A stretch of DNA of 53,050 nucleotides from Salinimicrobium sp. TH3 (GTDB taxonomy: Bacteria > Bacteroidota > Bacteroidia > Flavobacteriales > Flavobacteriaceae). Below are positions 16,634 to 27,100 of this stretch, piece after piece. The position numbers and the translations under genes were made by a program. The notes under the pieces were generated by a model, which searched no databases, was not told where the DNA came from, and was given only the letters and a program-made list of their open reading frames with translations. The DNA is taken from contig NZ_JAPONB010000015.1 of NCBI RefSeq assembly GCF_026676115.1, positions 1 through 53,050 on the forward strand, read 5' to 3'. Numbering within the stretch: the stretch's first letter is position 1; every line of letters begins with the position of its first letter.

Positions 16634-19600
16634 ATGGTGAAAAACTTTCCAAAGCTCATTTGTGATGCCAACGAAGCTGTGGCCCGTGTAGCACATAAAA
16701 CGAATGAAGTATGTGCCATTTATCCTATCACCCCGGCTTCTCCTATGGGAGAGCATGTGGATGTGTATAGTTCAAAAGGCAAAAAGAACATTTGGAATAA
16801 TGTTCCAAAGATCGTAGAAATGCAGAGTGAAGGTGGCGCTGCGGGTGCTGTTCATGGCTCACTTCAAGCCGGAGCGCTTACTACAACGTTTACGGCCTCG
16901 CAGGGATTACTTTTAATGATCCCGAACATGTATAAGATAGCAGGGGAATTGCTGCCCAATGTGATACATGTCGCTGCGCGTACAATTGCAACTCATGCAC
17001 TTTCAATTTTCGGTGATCATTCAGATGTTATGGCAGCCCGGCAAACGGGCTTTTCTATGCTCTTTGGTGGCTCGGTACAGGAAGCTCAGGATTTTGCTCT
17101 TATTTCACAAGTAGCTACTTTAAGATCAAGAGTTCCTTTTCTGAATATTTTTGACGGTTTTAGAACCTCTCATGAAATCTCTAAAATCGACGGAATTCCG
17201 GATGAGATCATTAAGGCAATGATGCCCGAGGATAAGATCATGGAGCACAAAAAGCGCTCTCTTGATCCCGATAGCCCCGTAATTCGTGGAACTTCCCAGA
17301 ATCCCGACGTATTCTTCCAGGCACGCGAAGCGGCTAATCTTTATTATCAACGTGTACCGGAGATCGTGCAGGAGATCATGGACGAGTTCTATATGCATAC
17401 GGGTCGCAGGTATAACCTTTTTGATTATGAAGGACATCCCGAAGCCGAACGTGTGGTGGTGATCATGGGCTCGGGAGAAGGTGCCGTAAGAGAAACTGTA
17501 GATACCCTGCTGAATTCAGATGAAAAAGTTGGGGTCTTGATCGTACGACTCTACAGACCCTTCTCTATCAAGGATTTTATTGCCAAGGTGCCAAAAACTG
17601 TAAAAAAGATCGCTGTTCTTGACAGGACTAAAGAACCCGGAAGTACCGGAGATCCTCTTTACCTGGATGTAGTAGCAGCTTTTGCTGAAACCGGAGGCAA
17701 TATTCCGAAAGTAGTTGGCGGTCGCTATGGATTGTCTTCCAAGGAATTTAATCCTGCCATGGTAAAAGGTATTTTTGATGAGCTGCAAAAACCTCAGCCA
17801 AAGAACCATTTTACTATTGGAATCAATGATGACGTCTCCTTTAGCAGCTTACTTTACAACCCCGTCTTCAAGACTAAAAAGTCCACATTTAACTGTATGT
17901 TCTACGGTTTGGGATCTGACGGTACAGTGGGTGCGAATAAAAACTCCATTAAGATCATTGGGGAGACCACAGATAATTATGTGCAGGGATATTTTGTTTA
18001 CGACTCCAAAAAAGCGGGATCACAAACAGTTTCCCACCTGCGATTTGGTCCGCAGCCTATTTTCTCCAGTTACCTTATTAACACTGCTGATTTTATAGCC
18101 TGTCACCAGTTCAATTTCGTTGAAAAGTATGACCTGCTGAAAAAGATAAAAAAAGGAGGAACTTTTCTTCTGAATTCCCCTTTCTCCAACGAAGAGGTTT
18201 GGGATATGCTTCCCAAGAAAATGCAGGAGGATATTGTAGAGAAGGAACTGAAATTTTATGTGGTAGATGCTACAAAAGTGGCTTTTGAAGCCAAACTAGG
18301 AAAACGCACCAACACTGTACTGCAAACCTGTTTCTTTGCGATATCGGGAGTTCTTCCTGAAGACGAAGCTATTCAGAAGATCAAGGATGCGATTGTAAAA
18401 TCCTACTCTCATAAAGGAGAAAAGATCGTACAGATGAACTTCAATGCAGTGGATAAGTCCCTGGAGTTCCTGCAAAAAGTAGAATATCCTAAGTTGGTTA
18501 CCAGCAATAAACATCTTAAGCCAATGATGACCGGCGAAGCCGATCCTTTTGTGAAGGATGTGCTCGGTAAGATTCTGGCAGGCCAGGGAGACGAACTTCC
18601 TGTGAGTGCGTTCCCAATTGACGGTACTTTTCCTACAGGTACTACTCAGTACGAAAAACGAGGAATTGCCGATTTCGTACCGGTATGGGATGGCGCCGAT
18701 CTTTGTACCCAGTGTAACAAATGTGTGGCTATTTGTCCTCATGCTGCCATCAGGGCCAAAGTAGTTCCTACCGAAGATCTTGCTGGTGCTCCTGCAAGCC
18801 TCACTGCAGTTCCGGCTAAGGGGAGACCTTTCTCCGGAACGGATTCCTACATTCTCCAGGTATCCCCTGAAGATTGTACGGGCTGTGATCTTTGTGTGGC
18901 GGTTTGTCCTGCAGAGAGTAAGGAAGTGGAGAATTTCAAGGCCATCAATATGCGTAGCAAACTGGATGTTGCCGAAGCAGAGAACAAAAACTGGGATTAT
19001 TTTACCGGCCTTCCTTACTACGATCGTACCGAACTGCAGATCACTAACGTAAAAGGATCTCAGTTCCTTGAGCCGTTGTTCGAATTTTCGGGCGCCTGTT
19101 CGGGATGTGGTGAAACACCTTATATCAAGATGTTGACCCAGCTTTATGGCGACAGCATCATGATCGCAAATGCAACGGGCTGTTCCTCTATCTACGGCGG
19201 AAATCTTCCTACCACGCCATATAAAAAGAACAATTTCGGAAGAGGTCCGGCATGGGCTAACTCCCTTTTCGAAGACAACGCTGAATTCGGACTGGGAATG
19301 CGACTTGCCCTTACCAAGAAGCAGGAGATCGCCGTGGATCTATTGAAGGAGCTTGAGCCGGTGATAGGTTCCGAGCTGGTTAACGCAATCCTGGATAATC
19401 CGGAAACAAATGAGGTTCAGAAGAAGCAGAAACATGCCGACATTGCTGAATTGAAGAATATCCTGTCTACTGTAGGTTCACCTGAAGCTCTTAAGCTAAA
19501 TCAGTTAACGGAATACCTGCGGAAAAAGGCAGTATGGATCCTGGGCGGAGACGGCTGGGCTTACGATATAGGGTACGGAGGTGTGGACCACGTGCTGGCC

Positions 19601-20161
19601 TCGGGAGAAGATATCAATATCCTCGTTATGGATACAGAAGTCTATTCAAATACCGGCGGACAGATGTCTAAAGCCACCCCTCTGGGAGCGAGTGCCAAGT
19701 TTGCAGTTTCAGGTAAAAAGACATCTAAGAAGAGTCTGGCGCTACAGGCCGTGTCTTACCAGAACGTTTATGTAGCACAGGTAGCTATTGGAGCCAAGGA
19801 CATGCAAACCCTCAAGGCATTCGAGGAGGCTACTGCTTACCCCGGTCCTTCGATCATCATTGCCTACTCACATTGCGGGGAGCACGGCTATGATCTTAAG
19901 CATGGGCCGCGGCAGCAGGAAAAAGCTGTGGAGACCGGTTACTGGCCACTTTTCAGGTTTGATCCAGCAAAAGATAAGGGCAAGCGCTTTAAACTTGACT
20001 CTAAGCCTCCGCAGGCACCTCTAAAAGACTTCATGTACAACGAAACCCGTTTTACCAGGGTCGCCAAGGAAAATGCTGAAATTGGGGCTGCCTTGTTAAA
20101 GCAGGCACAGGAAGAAGTGGATTCCAAATGGGAAAGGCTGGAGCTGTATCGTGATATGTAA
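16634..20161 (+). CDS. nifJ: Pyruvate:ferredoxin (flavodoxin) oxidoreductase
   Basis: This single-chain enzyme of 1,175 residues is full length for the family and makes acetyl-CoA, CO2 and reduced ferredoxin from pyruvate. Domains in order are: pyrimidine-binding (IYPITPASPMGEHVD near the start), a CoA/transketolase-like domain II, the gamma domain with YGLGSDGTVGANKNSIKI, a two-cluster ferredoxin domain (CTQCNKCVAICP and CTGCDLCVAVCP), and the TPP domain with CSGCGETPY, GDGWAYDIGYGG and NTGGQMSKATP. The start is the ATG at 16634, since MVKNFPKLICDANEAVA is the conserved N-terminus. The Cys of SHCGEHGYD near the C-terminus is a cluster ligand in the family. It is the second gene of the ferredoxin operon. 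Confidence 0.95.
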   Translation: MVKNFPKLICDANEAVARVAHKTNEVCAIYPITPASPMGEHVDVYSSKGKKNIWNNVPKIVEMQSEGGAAGAVHGSLQAGALTTTFTASQGLLLMIPNMYKIAGELLPNVIHVAARTIATHALSIFGDHSDVMAARQTGFSMLFGGSVQEAQDFALISQVATLRSRVPFLNIFDGFRTSHEISKIDGIPDEIIKAMMPEDKIMEHKKRSLDPDSPVIRGTSQNPDVFFQAREAANLYYQRVPEIVQEIMDEFYMHTGRRYNLFDYEGHPEAERVVVIMGSGEGAVRETVDTLLNSDEKVGVLIVRLYRPFSIKDFIAKVPKTVKKIAVLDRTKEPGSTGDPLYLDVVAAFAETGGNIPKVVGGRYGLSSKEFNPAMVKGIFDELQKPQPKNHFTIGINDDVSFSSLLYNPVFKTKKSTFNCMFYGLGSDGTVGANKNSIKIIGETTDNYVQGYFVYDSKKAGSQTVSHLRFGPQPIFSSYLINTADFIACHQFNFVEKYDLLKKIKKGGTFLLNSPFSNEEVWDMLPKKMQEDIVEKELKFYVVDATKVAFEAKLGKRTNTVLQTCFFAISGVLPEDEAIQKIKDAIVKSYSHKGEKIVQMNFNAVDKSLEFLQKVEYPKLVTSNKHLKPMMTGEADPFVKDVLGKILAGQGDELPVSAFPIDGTFPTGTTQYEKRGIADFVPVWDGADLCTQCNKCVAICPHAAIRAKVVPTEDLAGAPASLTAVPAKGRPFSGTDSYILQVSPEDCTGCDLCVAVCPAESKEVENFKAINMRSKLDVAEAENKNWDYFTGLPYYDRTELQITNVKGSQFLEPLFEFSGACSGCGETPYIKMLTQLYGDSIMIANATGCSSIYGGNLPTTPYKKNNFGRGPAWANSLFEDNAEFGLGMRLALTKKQEIAVDLLKELEPVIGSELVNAILDNPETNEVQKKQKHADIAELKNILSTVGSPEALKLNQLTEYLRKKAVWILGGDGWAYDIGYGGVDHVLASGEDINILVMDTEVYSNTGGQMSKATPLGASAKFAVSGKKTSKKSLALQAVSYQNVYVAQVAIGAKDMQTLKAFEEATAYPGPSIIIAYSHCGEHGYDLKHGPRQQEKAVETGYWPLFRFDPAKDKGKRFKLDSKPPQAPLKDFMYNETRFTRVAKENAEIGAALLKQAQEEVDSKWERLELYRDM

Positions 20162-20173
20162 ATCTTTAAAAAT

Positions 20174-20210
20174 GGCTTTTTCGGCAGGTGTTTTTTCTGC
20201 CGAAAAAGCC
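20174..20210. repeat. 14-bp hairpin between nifJ and the next gene
   Basis: GGCTTTTTCGGCAG (20174-20187) pairs perfectly with CTGCCGAAAAAGCC (20197-20210) across a 9-base T-rich loop. It begins 13 bases after the nifJ stop. No T-run follows the stem, so a partial terminator or mRNA-stabilising structure that separates nifJ from the downstream small gene is more likely than a complete stop. Confidence 0.6.
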
Positions 20211-20235
20211 TCAATTAAAACTAAATAGAACTAGT

Positions 20236-20613
20236 ATGGAAAGCAAAGCACCGGCTCTCTTTGATGAAGCTGTTAAGAAGCTTCGGGAAGCCAATGAAGA
20301 ACTTTGCAAGCCCGAGGAGGATGTTGTATCCTACCTGGTTTGCAAGAACTCCCAGTACGCCATCGAAAATTTTATGATAGGGTATCTGCTGACTAATAAC
20401 CTTGAACTTTCGGGGAATGAAAATATTAACACGTTGTATAAAAAATGTGTCGCAATAGATGAAAAGTTCCGGGAAATCGACCTAAGGGATTTTTCCTGCA
20501 AAGGGTATAGACCCGATACCCGTTCTTGCAGTGATACTGCAAAAGTGAGCAAGTGTTTTGAGATTGCCGATAAAATGGACACTTTTCTGCGGCGGGAGAA
20601 GGTGCTTCAGTAA
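20236..20613 (+). CDS. Small Cys-rich protein downstream of nifJ
   Basis: I do not recognise this 125-residue protein. It is predicted all-helical, with no signal peptide or membrane segment, and has six cysteines (in ELCKP, LVCKN, KKCVA, FSCKG, RSCSD and SKCFE), four of them in the last half. The start at 20236 (MESKAPALFDEA) is preferred to an in-frame ATG at 20188 that lies inside the hairpin after nifJ. It is flanked by that hairpin and by a good terminator, so it could be expressed with nifJ at a reduced level. A role in ferredoxin or oxidoreductase maintenance is guesswork from position. A HEPN-like helical fold is an alternative I cannot test. Confidence 0.75.
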   Translation: MESKAPALFDEAVKKLREANEELCKPEEDVVSYLVCKNSQYAIENFMIGYLLTNNLELSGNENINTLYKKCVAIDEKFREIDLRDFSCKGYRPDTRSCSDTAKVSKCFEIADKMDTFLRREKVLQ

Positions 20614-20640
20614 AAGGTTGAAAATTGATTCAAAAATTTG

Positions 20641-20671
20641 AACCCTGTCCATACGGCAGGGTTTTTCATTC
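20641..20671 (+). terminator. Terminator of the ferredoxin-nifJ operon
   Basis: AACCCTG (20641-20647) pairs with CAGGGTT (20657-20663), and the stem runs into TTTTTCATTCTTTC. It lies 27 bases past the small Cys-rich gene. Confidence 0.8.
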
Positions 20672-20802
20672 TTTCTTTTTATTTCACCTGTCCTAATCGA
20701 AAGTCAATTGGGAGAAATGTGCTTACTATTTTAACAAGTATGAGAGAAATCATATTTTTTTATTCATGGAATAGGTTTTTTTGTTCCCGAAAACTTTTTT
20801 AA

Positions 20803-22074
20803 ATGAAAACAATTTACCTTCTCTTCGTTCTTCTTTTTTCTTCAACCTCATTTGCTCAAACCTTTGAAGCCGATCTTCAGGTGCGGCCCAGGTTTGAATT
20901 CAGGAATGGTTATAAAACACTTTTACCGGAAAATGCAGATCCTGCTTCTCAAACTTCTCAACGTACCCGTCTTATCCTTGGTTACGGGGATGAATCCCTA
21001 AAAGTGAAATTCTCTGGTCAAAGTATTAGTGTTTGGGGAGATTCTCCTACCATGCGATTGGAAGATAACAATGCCTTTTCCCTTTTTGAGGCTTATGGGC
21101 AGTATCAAACCAGTCCAAACTTTCTGTTCCGCGTGGGGAGACAGGTACTTTCTTACGACAACCAGAGAATCCTTGGTGAAGTAAATTGGGCTCAGCAGGG
21201 GCAAAGTCATGATGCGGCTCTTATATCCTGGAAGCCTGCTGCAAACCACCGGCTCGATGTGGCTGCGGCATATAACGCCGAAGCGGAGACTTTAATTGAG
21301 GCACCATACCTTGTAAATTCCTATCAAAATCTGCAAATGGCCTGGTACCACATGGATGTCAATAATGTTGGATTTAGTTTCCTTTTGATGAATACAGGAT
21401 ATGAATTTGATACTGTATCACAAGAAAGGGAAGTTGATTATATCCAAACCTTTGGTGCTTTTCACAACTTTGTTTCCGGCGATTTCTCCGGAAATGTGGG
21501 AGCTTACGGGCAGGCCGGTAGCCGAAATAACCGGGATGTTTCTGCCTGGTACACTGGTTTAAATCTTAACTACAAGCTTTCTTTAGCATGGAAAGCAGGA
21601 TTGGGAGCCGAATATTTTTCGGGGACAGATATGGATGATACTTCGGGAGAGATTAAATCCTTCACTCCACTTTTTGGAACAAATCACGGTTTTAACGGGC
21701 ATATGGATTATTTCTATGTGGGCAACCACCAGAACTCTGTTGGACTCTTAGATATCTATGGTAAATTCTCTTATACCACCTCAAAATTTGATTTTTCTAT
21801 AATGCCTCATGTGTTCTCATCTTCCGCCAATATTGTTGATGCGGCCGGAAATGAACAGGACAATTACCTGGGAACAGAAATAGACCTGGCAGCCGGTTAC
21901 AAATTCCGGAAGGATCTTCAGGTCAATTTTGGCTATTCGCAGATGTTCGGAAGTGAATCCCTTGAGATCCTGAAAGGAGGATATAAAGACGCAACTCAAA
22001 ACTGGGCCTGGGTGATGCTTAGCTTTAGCCCTAAGTTGTTTAGCTATACCAAACCTGAGGTCACTGCACTCTAA
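20803..22074 (+). CDS. Outer-membrane porin, alginate-export-like
   Basis: This 423-residue protein has a cleavable signal peptide (about residues 1-18, ending SFAQ). The long body of alternating short beta segments is rich in Gly, Asn, Tyr and Phe, as in 16- to 18-strand porins. The N-terminal segment with LQVRPRFEFRNGY, FSGQSISVWGD and FRVGRQVLSYDNQRILGEVNW resembles the alginate-export/porin family of Bacteroidota. It likely forms a channel for small solutes; the substrate is not evident. It precedes the PUL but has its own leader and is separated from the regulator by about 180 bases, so membership in the PUL is doubtful. Confidence 0.7.
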   Translation: MKTIYLLFVLLFSSTSFAQTFEADLQVRPRFEFRNGYKTLLPENADPASQTSQRTRLILGYGDESLKVKFSGQSISVWGDSPTMRLEDNNAFSLFEAYGQYQTSPNFLFRVGRQVLSYDNQRILGEVNWAQQGQSHDAALISWKPAANHRLDVAAAYNAEAETLIEAPYLVNSYQNLQMAWYHMDVNNVGFSFLLMNTGYEFDTVSQEREVDYIQTFGAFHNFVSGDFSGNVGAYGQAGSRNNRDVSAWYTGLNLNYKLSLAWKAGLGAEYFSGTDMDDTSGEIKSFTPLFGTNHGFNGHMDYFYVGNHQNSVGLLDIYGKFSYTTSKFDFSIMPHVFSSSANIVDAAGNEQDNYLGTEIDLAAGYKFRKDLQVNFGYSQMFGSESLEILKGGYKDATQNWAWVMLSFSPKLFSYTKPEVTAL

Positions 22075-22139
22075 TACGGGCACTAGAAGTTACGAAACTG
22101 AGTATTTTTGAGTAGCGGATTAAAGTTGGACGTTAGAAG

Positions 22140-22169
22140 TTGATTGGCATTTAAAAACATTTAAATTTG
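22140..22169 (+). promoter_or_regulatory. Consensus Bacteroidota promoter of the SusR-like gene
   Basis: TTG (22140-22142), exactly 19 bases, then TAAATTTG (22162-22169) is a complete match to TTG-N19-TAnnTTTG. Transcription would start near 22176, about 78 bases before the regulator's ATG. Confidence 0.7.
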
Positions 22170-22253
22170 TCTATCTTGCGGCTCCAGATGACTTCTGGTT
22201 AATCTTCAATAGCACAGGCTATTATCGATAATTGTAAAGCTGCAAAAGAATTA

Positions 22254-23942
22254 ATGTTCAAGAGTATTCAAAGCCTTCGCTTTCTTTTCTTCCTACTTCT
22301 TTTCCTTATTTCGGGTTTATCAAAGACCTGGGGGCAGGAGGAAGCTCTATTGAAGGAATTGGAAGCTTTTATTAAAATGGCGCCGCAATATGATGCTCAA
22401 AAATGGCAAAAAATAGGCAGCTTCCGCAGGCAATTAGATTCGGCACCACATGAGGATCTAAGGCTTAGACACCATCTTAATCAGGAACTGCTGAATGAAT
22501 ACCGGGTCTTTAAACAGGACTCGGCATTTTATTATGGTTTAAGGACCCGGGAACTGGCAGAAAAGCTGCAGGATAAAGACTTGATTGCCACAGCTGTGAT
22601 CAATCTTGCCGAGATAAGTGTTTCAGCAGGAATGTATAAGGAAGCACTGGAATATCTTTCCCTAATAGAACCCGAAGGACTTCCGGAGAATCTTAGATCC
22701 CTGTATTACGGTTTAATGGGACGCTGTTATAGCGAAATGGCCGAATACAGTAATTTAAAGCAATTTTCAGAAAAATATAACCGTCTTGCCAGAGAGTATA
22801 GAGAAAAAGCACTTGCGCTCACAGACGAGGGAACTTTTTTTAATGATTTTCTTCAGAGTTATATCCAGTTTAAGGAAGGTAATCTTGAGCAAGCGCGAAA
22901 CGACTTTTTAAAGTTACTGGGACGGGAGCTAAATTCCCGGGAACTGGCACTAACAAGTTTTATTCTGGGGGAGATCTATGTCGAGATGGGCGAAAAACAA
23001 AAAGCCATACCCCACCTTGCAGTGGCCGCAATGGCCGATATTGAAACTTCTGCAAAGGAGAACCTGGCCGTGATAAGACTTTCCGAAATCATGTTTGAAA
23101 AAGGAAATACCAGGCTGGCTTCTGTATTTATTCATAAAGCTAATGAAGATGCTTCTTTTTATGGTGCGCAGCAAAGAAAGATCCGGGTGGGTGCAATTCT
23201 TCCCCTAATTGAAGAAGAAATAATTGACCGAATTGAAAAGCAGAGGTCTCGCCTGTTAACGCAGAATATAGTCATGAGCTTTTTGTTGATCTTTGTGGTC
23301 ATACTTGCGGGGGTAATATTTCTTCAGGTAAGAAAACTGAAACGGGCAAGGAAGGTGATTGAAGAGGCTCATGAAAATTTAAAGATTATAAACCGTGAGC
23401 TTACCGCCGTCAATGAAAAAATAAATTTGAATAACCTTGAATTGAACAGGGTGAATCATTTACTCCTGGAGGCAAATAAGATAAAGGAAGAATATATTGG
23501 ATTTTTCTTCACCCAGGATGCAGATATTTTTGAAAAATTCAGGGACTTCAAATCCCGTGTAGAGGTCACTGCCGAAGAGGGGAAACTCGACAAGGTAAAG
23601 TACTTATTAAGTACGTACGATCTTAAAAAGGAAAAGGAAAAACTGCTTCGTAATTTTGATGAAGCCTTTATTAAGCTCTTCCCTAATTTTATTGAAGAAT
23701 TCAATTCGCTTTTGAGGCCCGAGGAACAGATCTATATAAAAAAGGGCAAAATATTGAATAAAGAACTCAGGATTTTTGCTCTTATAAGGTTGGGAATCAC
23801 CCACAATGAAATCATTGCCCAGATCCTTGGATACTCTGTGAATTCCATTTATGCCTACAAGACCAAATTAAGAAATAAATCCTGGCTTGATAAGAAGGAT
23901 TTTGACCAGAAATTATTCGAAAACACTACGCTAAAGTTATAA
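22254..23942 (+). CDS. SusR-like membrane-bound PUL regulator
   Basis: This 562-residue protein has an N-terminal signal or membrane segment (1-27). An all-helical TPR-type sensor region follows to about residue 330, one membrane helix at about 340-360 (IVMSFLLIFVVILAGVIFL), a coiled coil (about 362-410), and a C-terminal helix-turn-helix of LuxR-like form (LRIFALIRLGITHNEIIAQILGYSVNSIYAYK). This architecture matches SusR, which senses oligosaccharide in the periplasm and activates its PUL from the inner membrane. Its position directly upstream of susC on the same strand supports control of the dextran locus. The promoter at 22140-22169 is consensus, so the regulator itself is probably made constitutively. 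Confidence 0.85.
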   Translation: MFKSIQSLRFLFFLLLFLISGLSKTWGQEEALLKELEAFIKMAPQYDAQKWQKIGSFRRQLDSAPHEDLRLRHHLNQELLNEYRVFKQDSAFYYGLRTRELAEKLQDKDLIATAVINLAEISVSAGMYKEALEYLSLIEPEGLPENLRSLYYGLMGRCYSEMAEYSNLKQFSEKYNRLAREYREKALALTDEGTFFNDFLQSYIQFKEGNLEQARNDFLKLLGRELNSRELALTSFILGEIYVEMGEKQKAIPHLAVAAMADIETSAKENLAVIRLSEIMFEKGNTRLASVFIHKANEDASFYGAQQRKIRVGAILPLIEEEIIDRIEKQRSRLLTQNIVMSFLLIFVVILAGVIFLQVRKLKRARKVIEEAHENLKIINRELTAVNEKINLNNLELNRVNHLLLEANKIKEEYIGFFFTQDADIFEKFRDFKSRVEVTAEEGKLDKVKYLLSTYDLKKEKEKLLRNFDEAFIKLFPNFIEEFNSLLRPEEQIYIKKGKILNKELRIFALIRLGITHNEIIAQILGYSVNSIYAYKTKLRNKSWLDKKDFDQKLFENTTLKL

Positions 23943-24007
23943 AATAGTCGATATTTCTTTAATATTTTCTATATAAAACCACGCATCATTTTTTGTGCAA
24001 GTATCTT

Positions 24008-24031
24008 AATTACAGTTTATTAACTGTAATT
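24008..24031. promoter_or_regulatory. Perfect inverted repeat upstream of susC
   Basis: Arms AATTACAGTT (24008-24017) and AACTGTAATT (24022-24031) flank a 4-base spacer. The repeat lies about 130 bases before the susC ATG, in the only sizeable gap between the SusR-like regulator and its presumed target. It is a candidate operator for that regulator, or the stem of a leader hairpin. Confidence 0.5.
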
Positions 24032-24060
24032 CTCTCATCTTTATTTCTATATGCTTTTCA

Positions 24061-24083
24061 AAAAAGGTCATAGGAGCCTTTTT
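24061..24083 (+). terminator. Terminator-like hairpin in the susC leader
   Basis: AAAAAGG (24061-24067) pairs with CCTTTTT (24077-24083) around a 9-base loop, and the T-run is part of the stem. It could terminate read-through from the regulator gene, or act as an attenuator if transcription starts upstream at the inverted repeat. Confidence 0.4.
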
Positions 24084-24158
24084 ATTTAGGAAGTTTGGAG
24101 TGTTCATTAATCCACCCGGTTTCCGGTTGGCAATGTTTGTTTATCAAAAAAAATATAA

Positions 24159-27100
24159 ATGCAGAACAAAACGCTATTAAATTCTGGTAAAAAAATGAAG
24201 GAGGGCCTCATGCTGCTTTTCTTCTTTATCGGTATTATGTTAACAGCCCAGGAAGTTAATGCCCAGGTAAAAGTACAGGGGCAGGTTCTTGATGACACCG
24301 GCCTTCCGCTTCCCGGAGCAACCATCATTGAAACAGGGACTACCAATGGAGTGGTCACAGATTTTGATGGAAATTTCACCATAGAGGTTCCCTCTATATC
24401 TTCTATGCTCACCATAAGTTATATGGGCTATGAAACGAAAACGATTGAAGCAGCGGCAGACTTTATGACGGTCACATTAAATACTGATGCAGCTGCTCTT
24501 GATGAGGTGGTGGTTATAGGTTACGGTCAATCGCGACAGAGAGATCTTACCGGGTCTGTATCCGCAATCGATTTAGATGATATTGAATCCCAACCCGCTT
24601 CCAACATTGGAGAAGCGTTACAGGGGCGTGCTGCCGGGGTTCAGGTTATCACTTCAGGACAACCGGGTAACAATCCTGTGATAAGAATTCGGGGGATTGG
24701 AACTATTGGTAATAATGATCCACTTATTGTTGTAGACGGAGTACCTCTTAATGGAGGGCTCAATCAGGTAAACATGCAGGATGTGGCTTCCATGCAGATC
24801 TTAAAAGATGCATCGGCTACTGCTATATATGGATCACGCGGAGCTAACGGGGTTGTGATCATTACTACTAAAAGAGGAAAAGCCGGAGTTGGGCAATTAA
24901 CCCTGGATATATTTTCGGGAATACAGGAGCCAACCGACATGATCAATGTTCTAAATGCGCAACAATTTGCACTGCTTAGTAACGAGATGCTCGCCGCAGG
25001 TGGATTTACAACAAATCCCGATTTTGCCGATCCTATTGCTCTTGGAGAAGGGACAGATTGGCTTGATGCCCTTTTTACCACAGGCCATCAAAACAACGTG
25101 ACCCTCGCATACAGTAATGGGAATGAAGACTCTAATGTATATACTTCCCTTAACTTTTTTGATCAGTCGGGAGTGATTATCAATAATAATTATCGCAGGT
25201 ACATCTTTCAGTTGAACAGTGATACAGATGTTAATGATCGACTACGCTTTGGGAACTCCCTTAAAGTGAACCACGATATCAAGGAGCAGGGGGAAATGAA
25301 CATTAACGGAGCCATACTTTCCCTTCCTACCCAACCTATCTATCGTGAAAACGGAGACTTTTCCGGTCCCATTGGTCAGCCTATCTATTCAGGAGACGTT
25401 GAAAACCCAATAGGTAAAGCGACTATAGTTGAACAAACTACTAAAGGTTATAACCTTCAAGGGAATGTTTTCGGGGAACTGGATCTTTTCAGGAATTTTA
25501 CTTTCAAATCCCTTTTTGGAGCAGAAGCGAATTTCTGGTATGAAAGAACGTGGAGCCCGGCTTACAGCTGGGATACCGATATTGCACCAAACGCATATTT
25601 ATTTGAATCCTCAAACCGGAGCGTAACTATTCTTTGGGATAACACTTTAACTTACAACAAAGAATTTGACAATGGTTCTTCGGTTACAGCGGTGGTGGGA
25701 ACCAGTGCCCAGGAGAATGAGTTCAAATACCTTAGTGGCTCTGTACAGAATTTCCCAAGTGAATCTACTCAGCAGATCAATAACGGAATTGAATTGCCAA
25801 CGGTTAACGGAACAGGATCTGAATGGGCGATCTTTTCATACTTCGCCAGGGTGCAGCTCGATTACCTCGACAAGTATTACTTAACCGGAACAGTTAGACG
25901 AGACGGCTCTTCTCGATTTGGTGCCGGCAATAAGTACGGAACCTTCCCTTCAGCTTCGGCTGCATGGAGAATTTCAGATGAGGATTTCCTTAGAGAATCG
26001 AATACCATTAATGAGCTAAAACTTAGACTTGGATATGGGGTGACAGGAAACCAGGAGATTGGGAACTACGCCTTTGCTTCTGCTTACAACACCAATGTTT
26101 ATAACTTCAACGGGAATTTTGTAACTGCTGCCGTTCCAACTACTTTACCTAATACAAATGTGCAGTGGGAATCACAGAAACAGTACAATATTGGTCTTGA
26201 TGCAACTCTTTTCGACAGGGCTGTAGATTTCAAGATCGATCTGTATCGTAAGGATACCGAAGATATGTTGGTGCCTCAATCTGTGCCAGTGACTTCGGGT
26301 TACTCTGATATCTATGTACCTTATATTAATGCAGGAGCAATTAGAAACCAGGGTGTGGAAGCCATAGTTACTACCTATAACTATGCAAGAGAGGATTTTA
26401 GCTGGAGTACAGATTACGTATTCACCTACAATGATAACGAGGTGATCAATATCAACAGTGATACCCCTCTTACTACAGGTGGAATTGGACTGAATTATAA
26501 CCTGGCACGCATCCAGCCGGGATATCCAATCAACGTTTTCTACGGATTTGTTCAGGAGGGAATTTTCCAGACGCAGACCGAAGTTGATAATGCGGCAGTA
26601 CAATCTCCGGGAACGAATCCCGCGACCAGTACAGCACCGGGAGATATAAGGTTTAAGGATCTCAATAACGACGGTAGAATCACAGATGATGATCGTACTT
26701 TTATTGGTAATCCAAACCCCGATTTTACTTTCTCTCTTAACAACACCCTGAGGTATAAAAACTTTGACCTTAGCATCTTCTTCCAGGGAGTCTACGGGAA
26801 TGATATTTTTAACGCGAACAGACTTTACACCGAAAGCATGTCGGTTACCACAAACCAATCAGTAGCTGTACTGGACAGATGGAGAGGTCCGGGAACGAGT
26901 AATGATATGCCAAGAGCAGTGTTTGGTGACCCTAACAACAACACCCGTCCTTCTACGCGTTATATAGAAGATGGTTCTTACCTGAGGCTCAGAAATGTGA
27001 ACCTTGGATATAATTTACCTGTAGAGAAATTCGGAGATGATATTTTTAGTTCAGCTAAAGTTTATCTCGCCGGGCAGAACCTGTTTACGATCACAGACTA

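Noticed and set aside
26172-26858. 228-codon minus-strand frame inside susC
   Set aside because: It is fully antisense to the conserved SusC barrel and has no recognisable domain.
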